Part shown: piece by piece, positions 18,177-25,579 of the stretch
Position numbering within the stretch: the first letter of the stretch is position 1
Layout of the letters: each line of letters opens with the position of its first letter
Origin: Streptomyces sp. NRRL B-1140
GTDB taxonomy: Bacteria; Actinomycetota; Actinomycetes; Streptomycetales; Streptomycetaceae
Assembly (NCBI RefSeq): GCF_001280065.1
Contig: NZ_LGEA01000025.1
Location: 220,941-284,940, forward strand
Direction of reading: 5' to 3'
DNA: 64,000 nt
Notes under the pieces: generated by a model
Told to the model about the DNA's origin: nothing
Database searches by the model: none
Seen by the model: only the letters and a program-made list of their open reading frames with translations
Made by a program: the position numbers and the translations under genes

Positions 18177-18182
18177 AGGGTA
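18177..18182 (-). promoter_or_regulatory. putative -10 box of the RsmC-like gene
   Basis: TACCCT on the minus strand, 9 nt before the ATG at 18167; no -35 box recognised. Transcription would begin at or very near the start codon. Confidence 0.4.
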
Positions 18183-18238
18183 GGGCCTGTCGTTCGGATC
18201 AGCTCGCAGACGCGGGGCCTGATCCGAACGACAGGCCC
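18183..18238. repeat. 20-bp perfect inverted repeat
   Basis: The 20 nt at 18183-18202 (beginning GGGCCTGTCG and ending GGATCAG) are perfectly complementary to 18219-18238, with a 16-nt loop. The element fills the intergenic space between the divergent RsmC-like and AlkB-like genes. The outer half matches the shorter repeat at 16067-16126, suggesting a dispersed palindromic family. Confidence 0.8.
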
Positions 18239-18280
18239 AGCCGAGCCGCAGCTCAGGGTGTGTCGGGCACCATGGAAGGC

Positions 18281-19015
18281 ATGGACGCCGAGCTGTTCCC
18301 AAGGGCCCGTACGCAGGTCGCGCCCGGCGCCGTGCACCTGCCCGACTGGCTGGACGCGGAAGGCCAGTCGGCGCTGCTCGCCGCCTGCCGCGACTGGGCC
18401 CTGCCGCCCGCCGGGCTGCGCACGGTCCGCACTCCCGGCGGCGGCACCATGACCGCCCGGCAGGTCTGCCTCGGCTGGCACTGGTACCCGTACGCCTACG
18501 CCCGCACGGTCGCCGACGGGGACGGCGCCCCGGTGAAGCCGTTCCCGCCGTGGCTCGGCGAACTGGGCCGCCGGGCGGTCCGCGACACCCTCGGCGGACC
18601 CGGCCCGGACTACGACATCGCGTTGATCAACTTCTACGACGCCGACGCCCGGATGGGCATGCACCGCGACAGCGACGAGAAGTCGGACGCACCCGTGGTG
18701 TCGCTCAGCCTCGGCGACACCTGCGTCTTCCGCTTCGGCAACACCGCGACGCGCACCAGGCCCTACACCGACGTCGAGCTGCGCAGCGGTGACCTGTTCG
18801 TCTTCGGCGGCCCCTCCCGCCTCGCCTACCACGGGGTCCCCCGCATCCACCCCGGGACGGCACCGCCGGGGCTGGGGCTGACCGGGCGGCTCAACATCAC
18901 GCTCCGCGTGAGCGGCCTCCAGCGCCCGCCGGACAGCGTCCCCGGGCGCACGGCCGGGCCCGGCGGGCATGCTCGGCCACCATCCCGGCGGATCATGGGA
19001 GACTCGCCCTCATGA
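18281..19015 (+). CDS. AlkB-like 2-oxoglutarate/Fe(II) dioxygenase
   Basis: 244 residues, a nucleic-acid demethylase of the AlkB family by similarity. Iron ligands are His128 and Asp130 (MHRDSDEKS) and His184 (AYHGVPR); the 2-oxoglutarate and substrate arginines are Arg203 and Arg209 (TGRLNITLR). It would repair alkylated bases. In-frame ATG at 18272 and GTG at 18260 are alternative starts; none has a strong ribosome-binding site, and I chose 18281 because similarity to AlkB starts there. The stop overlaps the next ATG. Confidence 0.88.
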   Translation: MDAELFPRARTQVAPGAVHLPDWLDAEGQSALLAACRDWALPPAGLRTVRTPGGGTMTARQVCLGWHWYPYAYARTVADGDGAPVKPFPPWLGELGRRAVRDTLGGPGPDYDIALINFYDADARMGMHRDSDEKSDAPVVSLSLGDTCVFRFGNTATRTRPYTDVELRSGDLFVFGGPSRLAYHGVPRIHPGTAPPGLGLTGRLNITLRVSGLQRPPDSVPGRTAGPGGHARPPSRRIMGDSPS

Positions 19016-20259
19016 GCGGGAAGGCGGACCCCCGGCACGCGGGGAACGGGAGCACTTCGAGGGCGCGGCTGGACCGGGGACGCGGAGCACTCGGGCCCGC
19101 GCTGGAGCTCGTCCACACCGGACGCGCGCCGACCCGGGCCGTGCTCACCGCCGAACTCGGGGTGACCCGCGCGACCGCCGGCGCGGTCGCCGTCGAGCTG
19201 GAGGCACTCGGGCTGATCCGGGTCGACGCCCGGCCCGGCGCCGCGGCCGGCTCCCAGGGCAGGCCCTCCCACCGACTGGCCGTCGCCGACGACGGCCCCG
19301 TCGCTCTGGCGGCGCAGGTGCACGCCGACGGGTTCCGGGCGGCGCTGGTCGGACTGGGCGGCCGGATCGTCGCCACCGCACCCGGCTGCGAGGTCGTCGA
19401 CGCCGACCCGGCCAAGGTACTGGCCTCCGTCGTCACGGCCGGCGCCGAACTGCTGCGCACGACGGGACTGCGGTGTGTGGGAGCGGGCCTCGCCGTCCCC
19501 TCCGCCGTCGCCGAACCCGAGGGACTGGCGCTGAACCCGCTCCACCTGGCCTGGCCCGCGGGCGCGCCCGTGCGGGACATCTTCGCCGAGCAGGTGCGCG
19601 CCGCCGGCATCGACGGGCCCGCGTTCGCCGCGAACGACGTCAACCTCGCCGCGCTCGCCGAGCACCGGCACGGCGCCGGCCGAGGCGCCCGCGACCTGCT
19701 CTGTGTGGCCACCGGCCACCGCGGCGTCGGCGGCGCGCTCGTCCTCGACGGCCGCCTGCACCGGGGGAGTTCGGGCCTCGCGCTGGAGGTCGGGCACCTC
19801 ACCGTGCACCCCGAGGGCCGCCCCTGCCACTGCGGCAGCCGCGGCTGCCTCGACGTGGAGACCGACCCGCTGGCCTTCCTCACGGAAGCCGGACGCGAAC
19901 CGGGCCCCGAGGTGTCCCTGCTCCAGCAGTCCATCGACCTGATCCGCCACCACTACGACGACCCGGGCGTCCGCACCGCCGCCGAGGCCCTCATCGACCG
20001 CCTCGGCCTCGGCCTCGCCGGCCTGGTCAACATCCTCAATCCGGACCGGATCATCCTCGGAGGTCTGCACCGCACCCTTCTCGACGCCGACCCGGGCCGG
20101 CTGCGCGCGGTCGTGGCCGACCGGAGCCTGTGGGGCCAGAGCGGCGGTGTCCCCATCCTGCCCTGCACCCTCGACCACAACAGCCTGGTGGGTGCGGCGG
20201 AACTGGCCTGGCAGCCGGTCCTGGACGATCCGCTGGGTGCGCTCGCGCCGCAGACGTGA
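19012..20259 (+). CDS. ROK-family transcriptional regulator
   Basis: 415 residues. An N-terminal winged-helix (about residues 25-75) precedes a ROK sugar-kinase-like fold. The ROK zinc-binding motif is present (GHLTVHP followed by CHCGSRGC, about residues 262-281). Such proteins repress sugar genes and sense the sugar directly; some have lost kinase activity. It overlaps the AlkB-like gene by 4 nt, which is probably coincidental coupling. No obvious transport operon lies beside it. Confidence 0.9.
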   Translation: MSGKADPRHAGNGSTSRARLDRGRGALGPALELVHTGRAPTRAVLTAELGVTRATAGAVAVELEALGLIRVDARPGAAAGSQGRPSHRLAVADDGPVALAAQVHADGFRAALVGLGGRIVATAPGCEVVDADPAKVLASVVTAGAELLRTTGLRCVGAGLAVPSAVAEPEGLALNPLHLAWPAGAPVRDIFAEQVRAAGIDGPAFAANDVNLAALAEHRHGAGRGARDLLCVATGHRGVGGALVLDGRLHRGSSGLALEVGHLTVHPEGRPCHCGSRGCLDVETDPLAFLTEAGREPGPEVSLLQQSIDLIRHHYDDPGVRTAAEALIDRLGLGLAGLVNILNPDRIILGGLHRTLLDADPGRLRAVVADRSLWGQSGGVPILPCTLDHNSLVGAAELAWQPVLDDPLGALAPQT

Positions 20260-20304
20260 GCCGGCGCCGGGCGCCAGGCCGCGAGAGTGACCCCACCGGA
20301 TCAG

Positions 20305-20351
20305 GCTTGCCCGCGCCGCTTCCGGGAAGGCGCGCCGCTGAGCGGGCAGGC
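20305..20351. terminator. imperfect hairpin after the ROK gene
   Basis: GCTTGCCCGC (20305-20314) can pair with GCGGGCAGGC (20342-20351), 9 of 10 positions, around a G+C-rich loop. It lies between the ROK gene and the next oxidoreductase and may terminate the former. Confidence 0.4.
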
Positions 20352-20400
20352 TGGTCCGCAGGCAGTCCGCCCGCACCGCACCACCGAGGAAGTTGACGCA

Positions 20401-21291
20401 ATGACCGACACTCTCACCGTGAGCGTCCTGGGCACCGGCATCATGGGCGCCGCGATGGCCCGCAATCTCGCCCGGGCCGGACACACCGTCCGCGTCTGGA
20501 ACCGTACCCGGGCCAAGGCCGAGCCGCTGGCCGCCGAGGGCGTGGACATCGCCGACAGCCCCGCGCGGGCGGTCGAGAACGCCGATGTCGTCCTGACCAT
20601 GCTCCACGACGGGCCCGCCGCCCTGGACACCCTGCGACAGGCCGCCCCGGCCCTGCGCCCGGGCATCGTCTGGGTGCAGTCGACCACCGCGGGCATCGAG
20701 GGGGTCGCCGTACTGGCCGCCCTCGCCCGCGAACACGGCCTTCTCTTCTACGACGCCCCCGTCCTGGGCACCCGTCAGCCCGCCGAGGCCGGGAAGCTGA
20801 CCGTGCTCGCCGCCGGCCCCGCCGAGGGGCGCGAGCAGGTGACACCGGTCTTCGACGCCGTCGGCGCCCGGACCGTGTGGTGCGGCGAGGACGGGGCGTC
20901 GGCCGCTGCCACTCGCCTGAAACTGGTGGCCAACAGCTGGGTCCTGGCCGTCACCGCCGCCGCCGGCGAGGCCCTCGCCCTGTCCAAGGCCCTCGACGTC
21001 GACCCGCACGGCTTCCTCGACCTCGTCGCCGGCGGCCCCCTCGACATGGGCTATCTGCGCGCCAAGTCCGCCCTCGTCCTGGAGGACCGGCTCACGCCGC
21101 CCCAGTTCGCGGTGACCACCGCCGCCAAGGACGCCCGGCTGATCGTAGAGGCCGGAGCGCGGAACGGTGCCCGTCTGGACGTCGCCGAGGCGACAGCGGC
21201 CCGTATGGAGCGCGCCGCCGCCCAGGGGCATGCCGACGAGGACATGGTCGCGGCCTACTTCGCAAGCTTCGAAGAGAAGACCGGTTCCTAG
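20401..21291 (+). CDS. NAD(P)-dependent beta-hydroxyacid dehydrogenase
   Basis: 296 residues, 3-hydroxyisobutyrate/6-phosphogluconate dehydrogenase fold. The Rossmann motif is GTGIMGAAMARN (about residues 11-22), the catalytic lysine region is KLVANSWV near residue 175. It oxidises or reduces a beta-hydroxyacid or an aldehyde of similar shape. The ATG at 20401 was chosen because the motif sits at the usual distance from it. 12 nt before the F420-type oxidoreductase gene, so both are likely co-transcribed. Confidence 0.92.
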   Translation: MTDTLTVSVLGTGIMGAAMARNLARAGHTVRVWNRTRAKAEPLAAEGVDIADSPARAVENADVVLTMLHDGPAALDTLRQAAPALRPGIVWVQSTTAGIEGVAVLAALAREHGLLFYDAPVLGTRQPAEAGKLTVLAAGPAEGREQVTPVFDAVGARTVWCGEDGASAAATRLKLVANSWVLAVTAAAGEALALSKALDVDPHGFLDLVAGGPLDMGYLRAKSALVLEDRLTPPQFAVTTAAKDARLIVEAGARNGARLDVAEATAARMERAAAQGHADEDMVAAYFASFEEKTGS

Positions 21292-21303
21292 GAGGTTCCT
21301 CCC

Positions 21304-21726
21304 ATGTCCAAGCCGCCGCTGCCGCCCGAGGCCCAGGCCCTGCTGAGCAAGCCCAACCCGTGCGTGATGGCCACGCTGCGCTCCGACGGCGCGCCCGTGT
21401 CCACCGCCACCTGGTACGCGTGGAAGGACGGCCGTGTGCTGATCAACCTCGACGAGGGCCGGGTACGCCTCAAGCACCTGCGTCGCGACCCGCGCGTCAC
21501 CCTCACCGTCCTCGCCGGGGAGGACTGGTACACCCACGTCACCCTCATCGGCCGCGTCACCGAGACGTACGCCGACGAGGACCTGGCCGACATCGACCTC
21601 CTCGCCCGGCACTACACCGGCAAGCCCTACCCGGACCGTGTCCGCCCCCGGGTCAGTGCCTGGATCGAGGTCGACCGCTGGCACGGCTGGGGCTCGATGA
21701 AGGACAGCGACCAGGCCGGCGGCTGA
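21304..21726 (+). CDS. PPOX-class F420-dependent oxidoreductase
   Basis: 140 residues, the split beta-barrel fold of the pyridoxamine 5'-phosphate oxidase superfamily. Segments PCVMATLRSDGAP and STATWYAWKDGRVLINL are typical of actinobacterial members that bind F420 or FMN. GGAGG lies 6 nt before the ATG. It ends 6 nt before the convergent phosphotriesterase gene. Substrate unknown. Confidence 0.88.
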   Translation: MSKPPLPPEAQALLSKPNPCVMATLRSDGAPVSTATWYAWKDGRVLINLDEGRVRLKHLRRDPRVTLTVLAGEDWYTHVTLIGRVTETYADEDLADIDLLARHYTGKPYPDRVRPRVSAWIEVDRWHGWGSMKDSDQAGG

Positions 21727-21732
21727 GGCCGG

Positions 21733-22656
21733 TCACCGCCCCGGGCGGCGCCACTCGGCCCCGAACGCCCGGCCCGGGTTCTCCGTGAGGATGCGTCGTA
21801 CCAGTTCCTCGCCCACCGCGTGCGCGAGCCGGGGCCGCACGCGGCGCAGCAGGTACGGCATGCCGGGGCCGCCGTCCACCGAGCGGGCGGCGGCCGTCGT
21901 GGTGTCCGCGCCCAGCAGCAGCCGGTCGCCGAACCCACCGTCGGCCAAGGCCCGTACGGCGTCCGGCATCCGCCAGTCCGTGGCGTGGTGGGCGAGGGAC
22001 GGCCCGTCGAAGGCCAGATAGCAGCCGTACTCCGCCGCCTGCCGGTGCACCACCAGGTCGGGGGAGCGGTTGAGGTGCCCGAGCACCACCCGGTGCGGCG
22101 GCACCCCCAACCGCCCGCACAGCAGGTCCAGTACGTCCAGTGCGCCGGTCCCCAGCTCCAGGTGCACGGCGATCGTCGCACCCGTGGCGTGGTGCGCCTC
22201 GGCCGCCGCCGCCATGGTCCAGCGGGCGTGCGCGTCCAGTGCGTGGAACCCGCCCGCGACCTTGACGAGCCCCGCCCGCACCCCCGACGTGCCGATGCCC
22301 TCGGCGAGTTCGGAGACGAAGACCTCGGCGAGCCGGTTCCGCAGCCCGGCGAGTGTGTCCTCGTCGTAGTGCACCGACTGATGCAGACCGGTCGCCGCGA
22401 CCACGTGCACACCGGTCTCCCGCGACAGCGGCGGCAGATCGGCGACCCGCCGCCCGAGCCCGTACGGCGTCCACTGCACGACGGCCCCGCCGCCCTGCTC
22501 CCTGAACGCCGCCAGCTCCGCTCGCGCCGCCACGACGCTGCGCAGCTCCTGGCCGGGCAGCCGGGGACTGCCGAAGAACAGATGGTCGTGGGCGTCGCAC
22601 ACGCCCAGGTCCGCCGGGGACACGTCTCCCAGCACCGTGCGGACGGCGCTCACCAC
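21733..22656 (-). CDS. phosphotriesterase-family metal hydrolase
   Basis: 307 residues with a TIM-barrel amidohydrolase fold. Metal ligands: HDH in CDAHDHLFFG (near residue 20), a lysine in GLVKVAGG, histidines in AVHLELG and LGHLNRSP, and the aspartate in LLGADT. All are where phosphotriesterase-like lactonases have them, so it is likely active on a phosphotriester, lactone or ester; true substrate unknown. Starts at tandem GTG codons overlapping the end of the DUF4865 gene by 7 nt, so the two are coupled. Confidence 0.88.
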   Translation of the reverse strand: MVSAVRTVLGDVSPADLGVCDAHDHLFFGSPRLPGQELRSVVAARAELAAFREQGGGAVVQWTPYGLGRRVADLPPLSRETGVHVVAATGLHQSVHYDEDTLAGLRNRLAEVFVSELAEGIGTSGVRAGLVKVAGGFHALDAHARWTMAAAAEAHHATGATIAVHLELGTGALDVLDLLCGRLGVPPHRVVLGHLNRSPDLVVHRQAAEYGCYLAFDGPSLAHHATDWRMPDAVRALADGGFGDRLLLGADTTTAAARSVDGGPGMPYLLRRVRPRLAHAVGEELVRRILTENPGRAFGAEWRRPGR

Positions 22657-23231
22657 CGGCGTCCTCGGGGCAGCGAGTCACGGCCCGGCGCGGACAGGTG
22701 CAGTACCTCGAAGAGGTCACCCTCGGCCCCGGGCGGCGCATCCTGCTCCCAGAGTGAGAAGTGCACCAGCTCCCAGCGGCTCGTATCGACGGCTGCGGCG
22801 GCGAGCAGGGCACCGTCCTGCGCTGCCAACCGCCCGGCCTCGCCCACCGCGTCCTCCACGGCATCGGCCAACGGCTCTCCGACCGGCACCGGTTGACGCC
22901 TCCGCACCGCGAACCGCGCGTGCGAACCGTCCCCTTCCTCGTACGCGAGTCCCGTCCACTGCCGCGCCGACGGCCGTCCGAAGTCGTCACTCACCCCCTG
23001 GAACCCGCCGCCCCACAGGAAGGCGTTCATGCCGTCGACGGTGTTCCAGAGATAGAAGGGGGCGTACTGGTTGACCGGCGAACCGCGTAGCCCGCGCTCG
23101 CGCAGCAGGTAGGCCTTGAGGCCGAGCCCGTCCCAGTCGTCGAGCAGATGTCCCCGACGGGCGACGCGGTCGCGGATGATGCCCATGTCGTAGCGCGCGG
23201 GCAGGGTGAGCTCGTACTGCATGGCGTGCAT
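22650..23231 (-). CDS. DUF4865 family protein
   Basis: 193 residues. The opening MQYELTLPARYDMGIIRDRV and the following GHLLDDWDGLGLKAYL are characteristic of DUF4865, a family of unknown function in actinobacteria and proteobacteria. No membrane segment. The ATG at 23231 is preceded by GAGGAG; an in-frame upstream start lacks one. It sits between a TetR gene (10 nt upstream) and a phosphotriesterase-like hydrolase with which it overlaps, so all three likely form one TetR-controlled unit. Confidence 0.85.
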   Translation of the reverse strand: MHAMQYELTLPARYDMGIIRDRVARRGHLLDDWDGLGLKAYLLRERGLRGSPVNQYAPFYLWNTVDGMNAFLWGGGFQGVSDDFGRPSARQWTGLAYEEGDGSHARFAVRRRQPVPVGEPLADAVEDAVGEAGRLAAQDGALLAAAAVDTSRWELVHFSLWEQDAPPGAEGDLFEVLHLSAPGRDSLPRGRRW

Positions 23232-23241
23232 GGAAGTCTCC

Positions 23242-23805
23242 TCAGGCGGACCGGGGTGCCAGCAGGGAGAGCAGTCCCCGGACCCCTGCATCGAAGGCGG
23301 CGGGGGAGCCGGAGGCGCGGGCGAGGACGTACCCGCCCTGGACGGTCGCGACGACCGCCGCCGCGATCTCCCGGGCGTCCATGCCAGGGGCGAACTGGCC
23401 CTGGGCCTTGCCCTCTTCGACGATTCCGGCGATCCGCCCGCGCAGCCAGTCCAGCGTCTCGTCGACCGGCGCGCGCAGCTCGGGGTTCGCGATGACGTCC
23501 GGGTCCATCGTCAGCCGGCCGACCGGGCAGCCCCGCAGCACGTCCCGCTCGCGCCGCAGGTACGCCTCGATGCGCTCATAGGGCGTGCCCGGGCCGTCGA
23601 GTACTCCCGCGGCGGTGGCGCGCATCTCCTCGGCGGTCCGCCGGATCGCGGCCAGGGCGAGATCGGGTTTGCCCTTGAAGTGGTGGTACATGCTGCCCTG
23701 CCCGGCGTCCGCGCGCTCCAGGATCGCCTTGGGGCTGGTGCCCACGTAGCCGCGCTCCCACAGCAGTTCACGGGTGGACTCGATCAGCCGTTCCGGGGTG
23801 CTCAT
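23242..23805 (-). CDS. TetR-family transcriptional regulator
   Basis: 187 residues. The N-terminal helix-turn-helix spans about residues 5-50 (GYVGTSPKAILERADAGQGS then MYHHFKGK, the TetR signature). The ligand domain is AcrR/YxaF-like with a conserved CPVGRLTMD segment. It heads the DUF4865-phosphotriesterase unit and probably represses it. No ribosome-binding site precedes the ATG; a TACAGT box 7 nt upstream suggests a leaderless message. Confidence 0.92.
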   Translation of the reverse strand: MSTPERLIESTRELLWERGYVGTSPKAILERADAGQGSMYHHFKGKPDLALAAIRRTAEEMRATAAGVLDGPGTPYERIEAYLRRERDVLRGCPVGRLTMDPDVIANPELRAPVDETLDWLRGRIAGIVEEGKAQGQFAPGMDAREIAAAVVATVQGGYVLARASGSPAAFDAGVRGLLSLLAPRSA

Positions 23806-23811
23806 GAGTCG

Positions 23812-23828
23812 TACTGTACATACCAGTA
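23812..23828 (-). promoter_or_regulatory. TetR-type operator over a leaderless promoter
   Basis: TACTG-N7-CAGTA, a 17-bp dyad that covers the minus-strand -10 box TACAGT (23818-23813), which is 7 nt before the TetR start codon. A TCGACT -35 is possible 18 nt upstream. Autoregulation is likely. Confidence 0.55.
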
Positions 23829-23847
23829 GTTACAGAAGTCGAGGGCG

Positions 23848-23967
23848 ACGGCGAACTTCGGCGACGGTGGCGGGCCCGGCCCGTGGATCCTGCTCTTCCC
23901 GGTGATCCGCGCGCTGGTGATCGGCGGCGGCATCGCGCTGCAGCGCCCCGGCCGCGGCCACCCCGGC
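23848..23967 (+). pseudogene. possible relic of a small membrane-protein gene
   Basis: In one frame the sequence reads ANFGDGGGPGPWILLFPVI and then a hydrophobic RALVIGGGIAL, which resembles small Streptomyces membrane proteins that begin with a Gly-rich head and GPGPWILLFPLIW-like segment. No ATG, GTG or TTG opens this frame before the stop at 23827, and the downstream part loses any protein-like character, so I read it as a decayed or truncated gene. Alternatively it is chance in G+C-rich DNA. The rest of 23968-24113 shows nothing else. Confidence 0.3.
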
Positions 23968-24113
23968 GCGCGGCACGCCCGCAACCGGGGCGTGCCGTCG
24001 CGACACGGTGGGGTGGCGCGCGGAGCCGTCACAGTGACGGTGGCGCGCGCAGCGGGAACGCACGTGACGGCGCACGCCCCCGGGGCGCGAGGGGGAGGCT
24101 GGTCACCGCCCGG

Positions 24114-24656
24114 TCAGCCGGCAACGGCGGACCGGGCGGGAGCATGATCGGGCCGGAGTCCGTCGGTGGGAGCCCCGACCTCGGCGAACCTGCGCGCGGG
24201 CTTCTCCTGGGCGCCGCGCCGGGTGCGGAGCGACGGCGCCGTCATCACCGGGGCGGATGTCGGCAGGGTGAACCACACGACCTTGCCGGACTCGCCGTCC
24301 GGCCGGACGCCCCAGCTCTCGCTCATGGCGGCGACCATGGCGAGACCGCGTCCGCAGGTCGCCATCGGTGCGATGTCGTGAGGGTCCTCCACCACGGGCA
24401 TGCGGGGATCGCCGTCGCGCACCGAGACCATGAGCCGGTCCAGCAGCAGCTCTATCTCCACGGTGCACGTCTTGTCGGGCTGGGCATGCCGGTGGACGTT
24501 GGACAACAGCTCCGTCACGCCGAGCGAGGCCCGGTCGATCAGGGGATCCAGATGCCAGTAGCGCAGTTGCGCAGATACGATTCTGCGGACCTGGCCGATC
24601 CGCGACGGCAGGGCTTGGAGCTCCACCGTGCAGTGCCTGCTTGGGTAGCTGATCAC
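24114..24656 (-). CDS. RsbW-like ATP-binding protein (HATPase_c_2)
   Basis: 180 residues. An anti-sigma-factor/histidine-kinase-like ATPase: N box ELLSNVHRHA (about residues 50-59), G1 box VRDGDPRMP and G2-like GRGLAMV. Streptomyces have dozens of these; they may act on anti-sigma antagonists or other partners. I start at the GTG at 24656 because GGGGAG precedes it and the family begins with a short basic strand (ISYPSRHCTVEL); a longer frame upstream has no family similarity. The C-terminal 30 residues are low-complexity. Confidence 0.85.
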   Translation of the reverse strand: MISYPSRHCTVELQALPSRIGQVRRIVSAQLRYWHLDPLIDRASLGVTELLSNVHRHAQPDKTCTVEIELLLDRLMVSVRDGDPRMPVVEDPHDIAPMATCGRGLAMVAAMSESWGVRPDGESGKVVWFTLPTSAPVMTAPSLRTRRGAQEKPARRFAEVGAPTDGLRPDHAPARSAVAG

Positions 24657-24780
24657 GGCTGCGACTCCCCGACGTGAGGTCCGGAAGAACACGGGATTCG
24701 GATCCAGCAGGGCGCCTGCGTGACACTGCCGCCTGCTGTCGTGTCCGGCGGGCTGGTTCGCAGCGTTATCGCCGGTAAAC

Positions 24781-24807
24781 CCAGAGTGACGTGAGACCAG
24801 AGTGACG
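24781..24807 (-). promoter_or_regulatory. direct repeat upstream of the RsbW-like gene
   Basis: CCAGAGTGACG occurs at 24781-24791 and again at 24797-24807, a 16-bp period, about 125-150 nt upstream of the RsbW-like start. It could be an activator or repressor site. Confidence 0.35.
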
Positions 24808-24839
24808 CAGGGGGTGAGGTACCGCAACTCGCGGACATC

Positions 24840-25163
24840 TCAGTCGCCACGCCCCGCTGCCCTGCGCACGGCCTCGATGAAGCGCCGCGCGGCCGGCGGG
24901 CCCGGCTCTCCCGGTGCGGGATCGTTCTCGCCCAGGGTGAGCAGGTACCGCTTGCCGTTGAGATCCGCCGTGGCCCGGTCATCGGGGCCGAACCATGGCT
25001 TGGAGGCGCGCACGGCCTGCACCGGTGCGCTGTCGATCTCACTGCCGTAGCTGGTCAGGAGCTCGAGCCGGCCGTCGTTGATCCGGACCTGCCCGGCCCG
25101 GGTGAGAGCGCGCAGCCGCTTCCCGATCCGCACGCCCGTGGCCCTGAACTCCGGCTCTCCCAT
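24840..25163 (-). CDS. conserved hypothetical protein, 107 aa
   Basis: A small soluble protein with mixed charge ([18 protein letters not shown], then beta-rich [16 protein letters not shown]). I do not recognise a named domain; similar short proteins are common beside RsbW-like genes in Streptomyces. The ATG at 25163 was chosen because GGGCGGGTGG lies upstream and the N-terminal extension from earlier starts is low-complexity. It is about 180 nt upstream of the RsbW-like gene on the same strand. Confidence 0.7.
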   Translation of the reverse strand: MGEPEFRATGVRIGKRLRALTRAGQVRINDGRLELLTSYGSEIDSAPVQAVRASKPWFGPDDRATADLNGKRYLLTLGENDPAPGEPGPPAARRFIEAVRRAAGRGD

Positions 25164-25431
25164 GCCACCCGCCCCCTTGGTGTGCGTCGGTGTACCGGTT
25201 CGCTCCGGGCGACGCCCGGTACGGGCTCGTGTCGGCTCGTGTCCTGTTCCAGTGTGCCCCGTCCGCAGGGGTGCTCCCCTCCGGTCGGCGCGTCGTATCC
25301 CTGCGGTCACCCCGTCCGGGGCCTTGGTCCCGCCGTGCAGTCTGCCCCCGCCCGGCGTCGAGCACCAGTGCCCGCGGCCCCCTCGCCGGGGGGCGCCCGC
25401 AGCACGCTCGCGGATGCGCCTCCGGGACCAC
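25164..25431. other. intergenic stretch, no gene seen
   Basis: About 270 bp between the hypothetical gene and the hairpin at 25432. Its translated frames are arginine/proline-rich shadow sequence. I see no promoter or RNA gene here with confidence. Confidence 0.5.
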
Positions 25432-25466
25432 GCGCCCCCTTGCCCCGGCTCTGCTCCTGGGGGCGC
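25432..25466 (+). terminator. hairpin before the Cys/TTA leader frame
   Basis: GCGCCCCC (25432-25439) pairs with GGGGGCGC (25459-25466), perfect 8 bp, followed by TTTG. It is 24 nt upstream of the leader reading frame and may be a terminator of upstream transcription or part of a leader structure. Confidence 0.4.
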
Positions 25467-25490
25467 TTTGGGGGGCTCAAAGGTGCGTTT

Positions 25491-25526
25491 ATGCAGGTGA
25501 GAAGCGCGTGCGCCAGCTGCTTATGA
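25491..25526 (+). CDS. putative cysteine/TTA leader peptide
   Basis: An 11-codon frame reading [11 protein letters not shown], preceded by AAAGGTG at a plausible ribosome-binding distance and ending 53 nt before the start of a cysteine-synthase-family gene. Two of the eleven residues are cysteine and the last sense codon is TTA, the rare codon read by the bldA tRNA in Streptomyces. Short Cys-containing leader frames upstream of sulfur genes act as attenuators in mycobacteria. Here the role is inference; such a short frame could be chance. A TATGAT at 25522-25527, overlapping the end of the frame, is an alternative reading as a -10 box. Confidence 0.45.
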   Translation: MQVRSACASCL

Positions 25527-25579
25527 TCGGAGGTGTCGGCCGCGCGACGCGTCGTCGGCGCGCAGCGTTAGGAGCCCCC

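Noticed and set aside
18826..21684. 952-codon open frame on the minus strand
   Set aside because: It is antisense to AlkB-like, ROK, dehydrogenase and F420-type genes that all show clear family motifs. Its translation is Gly/Val/Asp-rich with no motif, as expected of the antisense frame in 72% G+C DNA.
25190..25579. Upstream in-frame extension of the cysteine-synthase-like gene
   Set aside because: The added segment is Arg/Pro-rich without similarity, while GTG at 25580 has a good Shine-Dalgarno and gives the usual family N-terminus.
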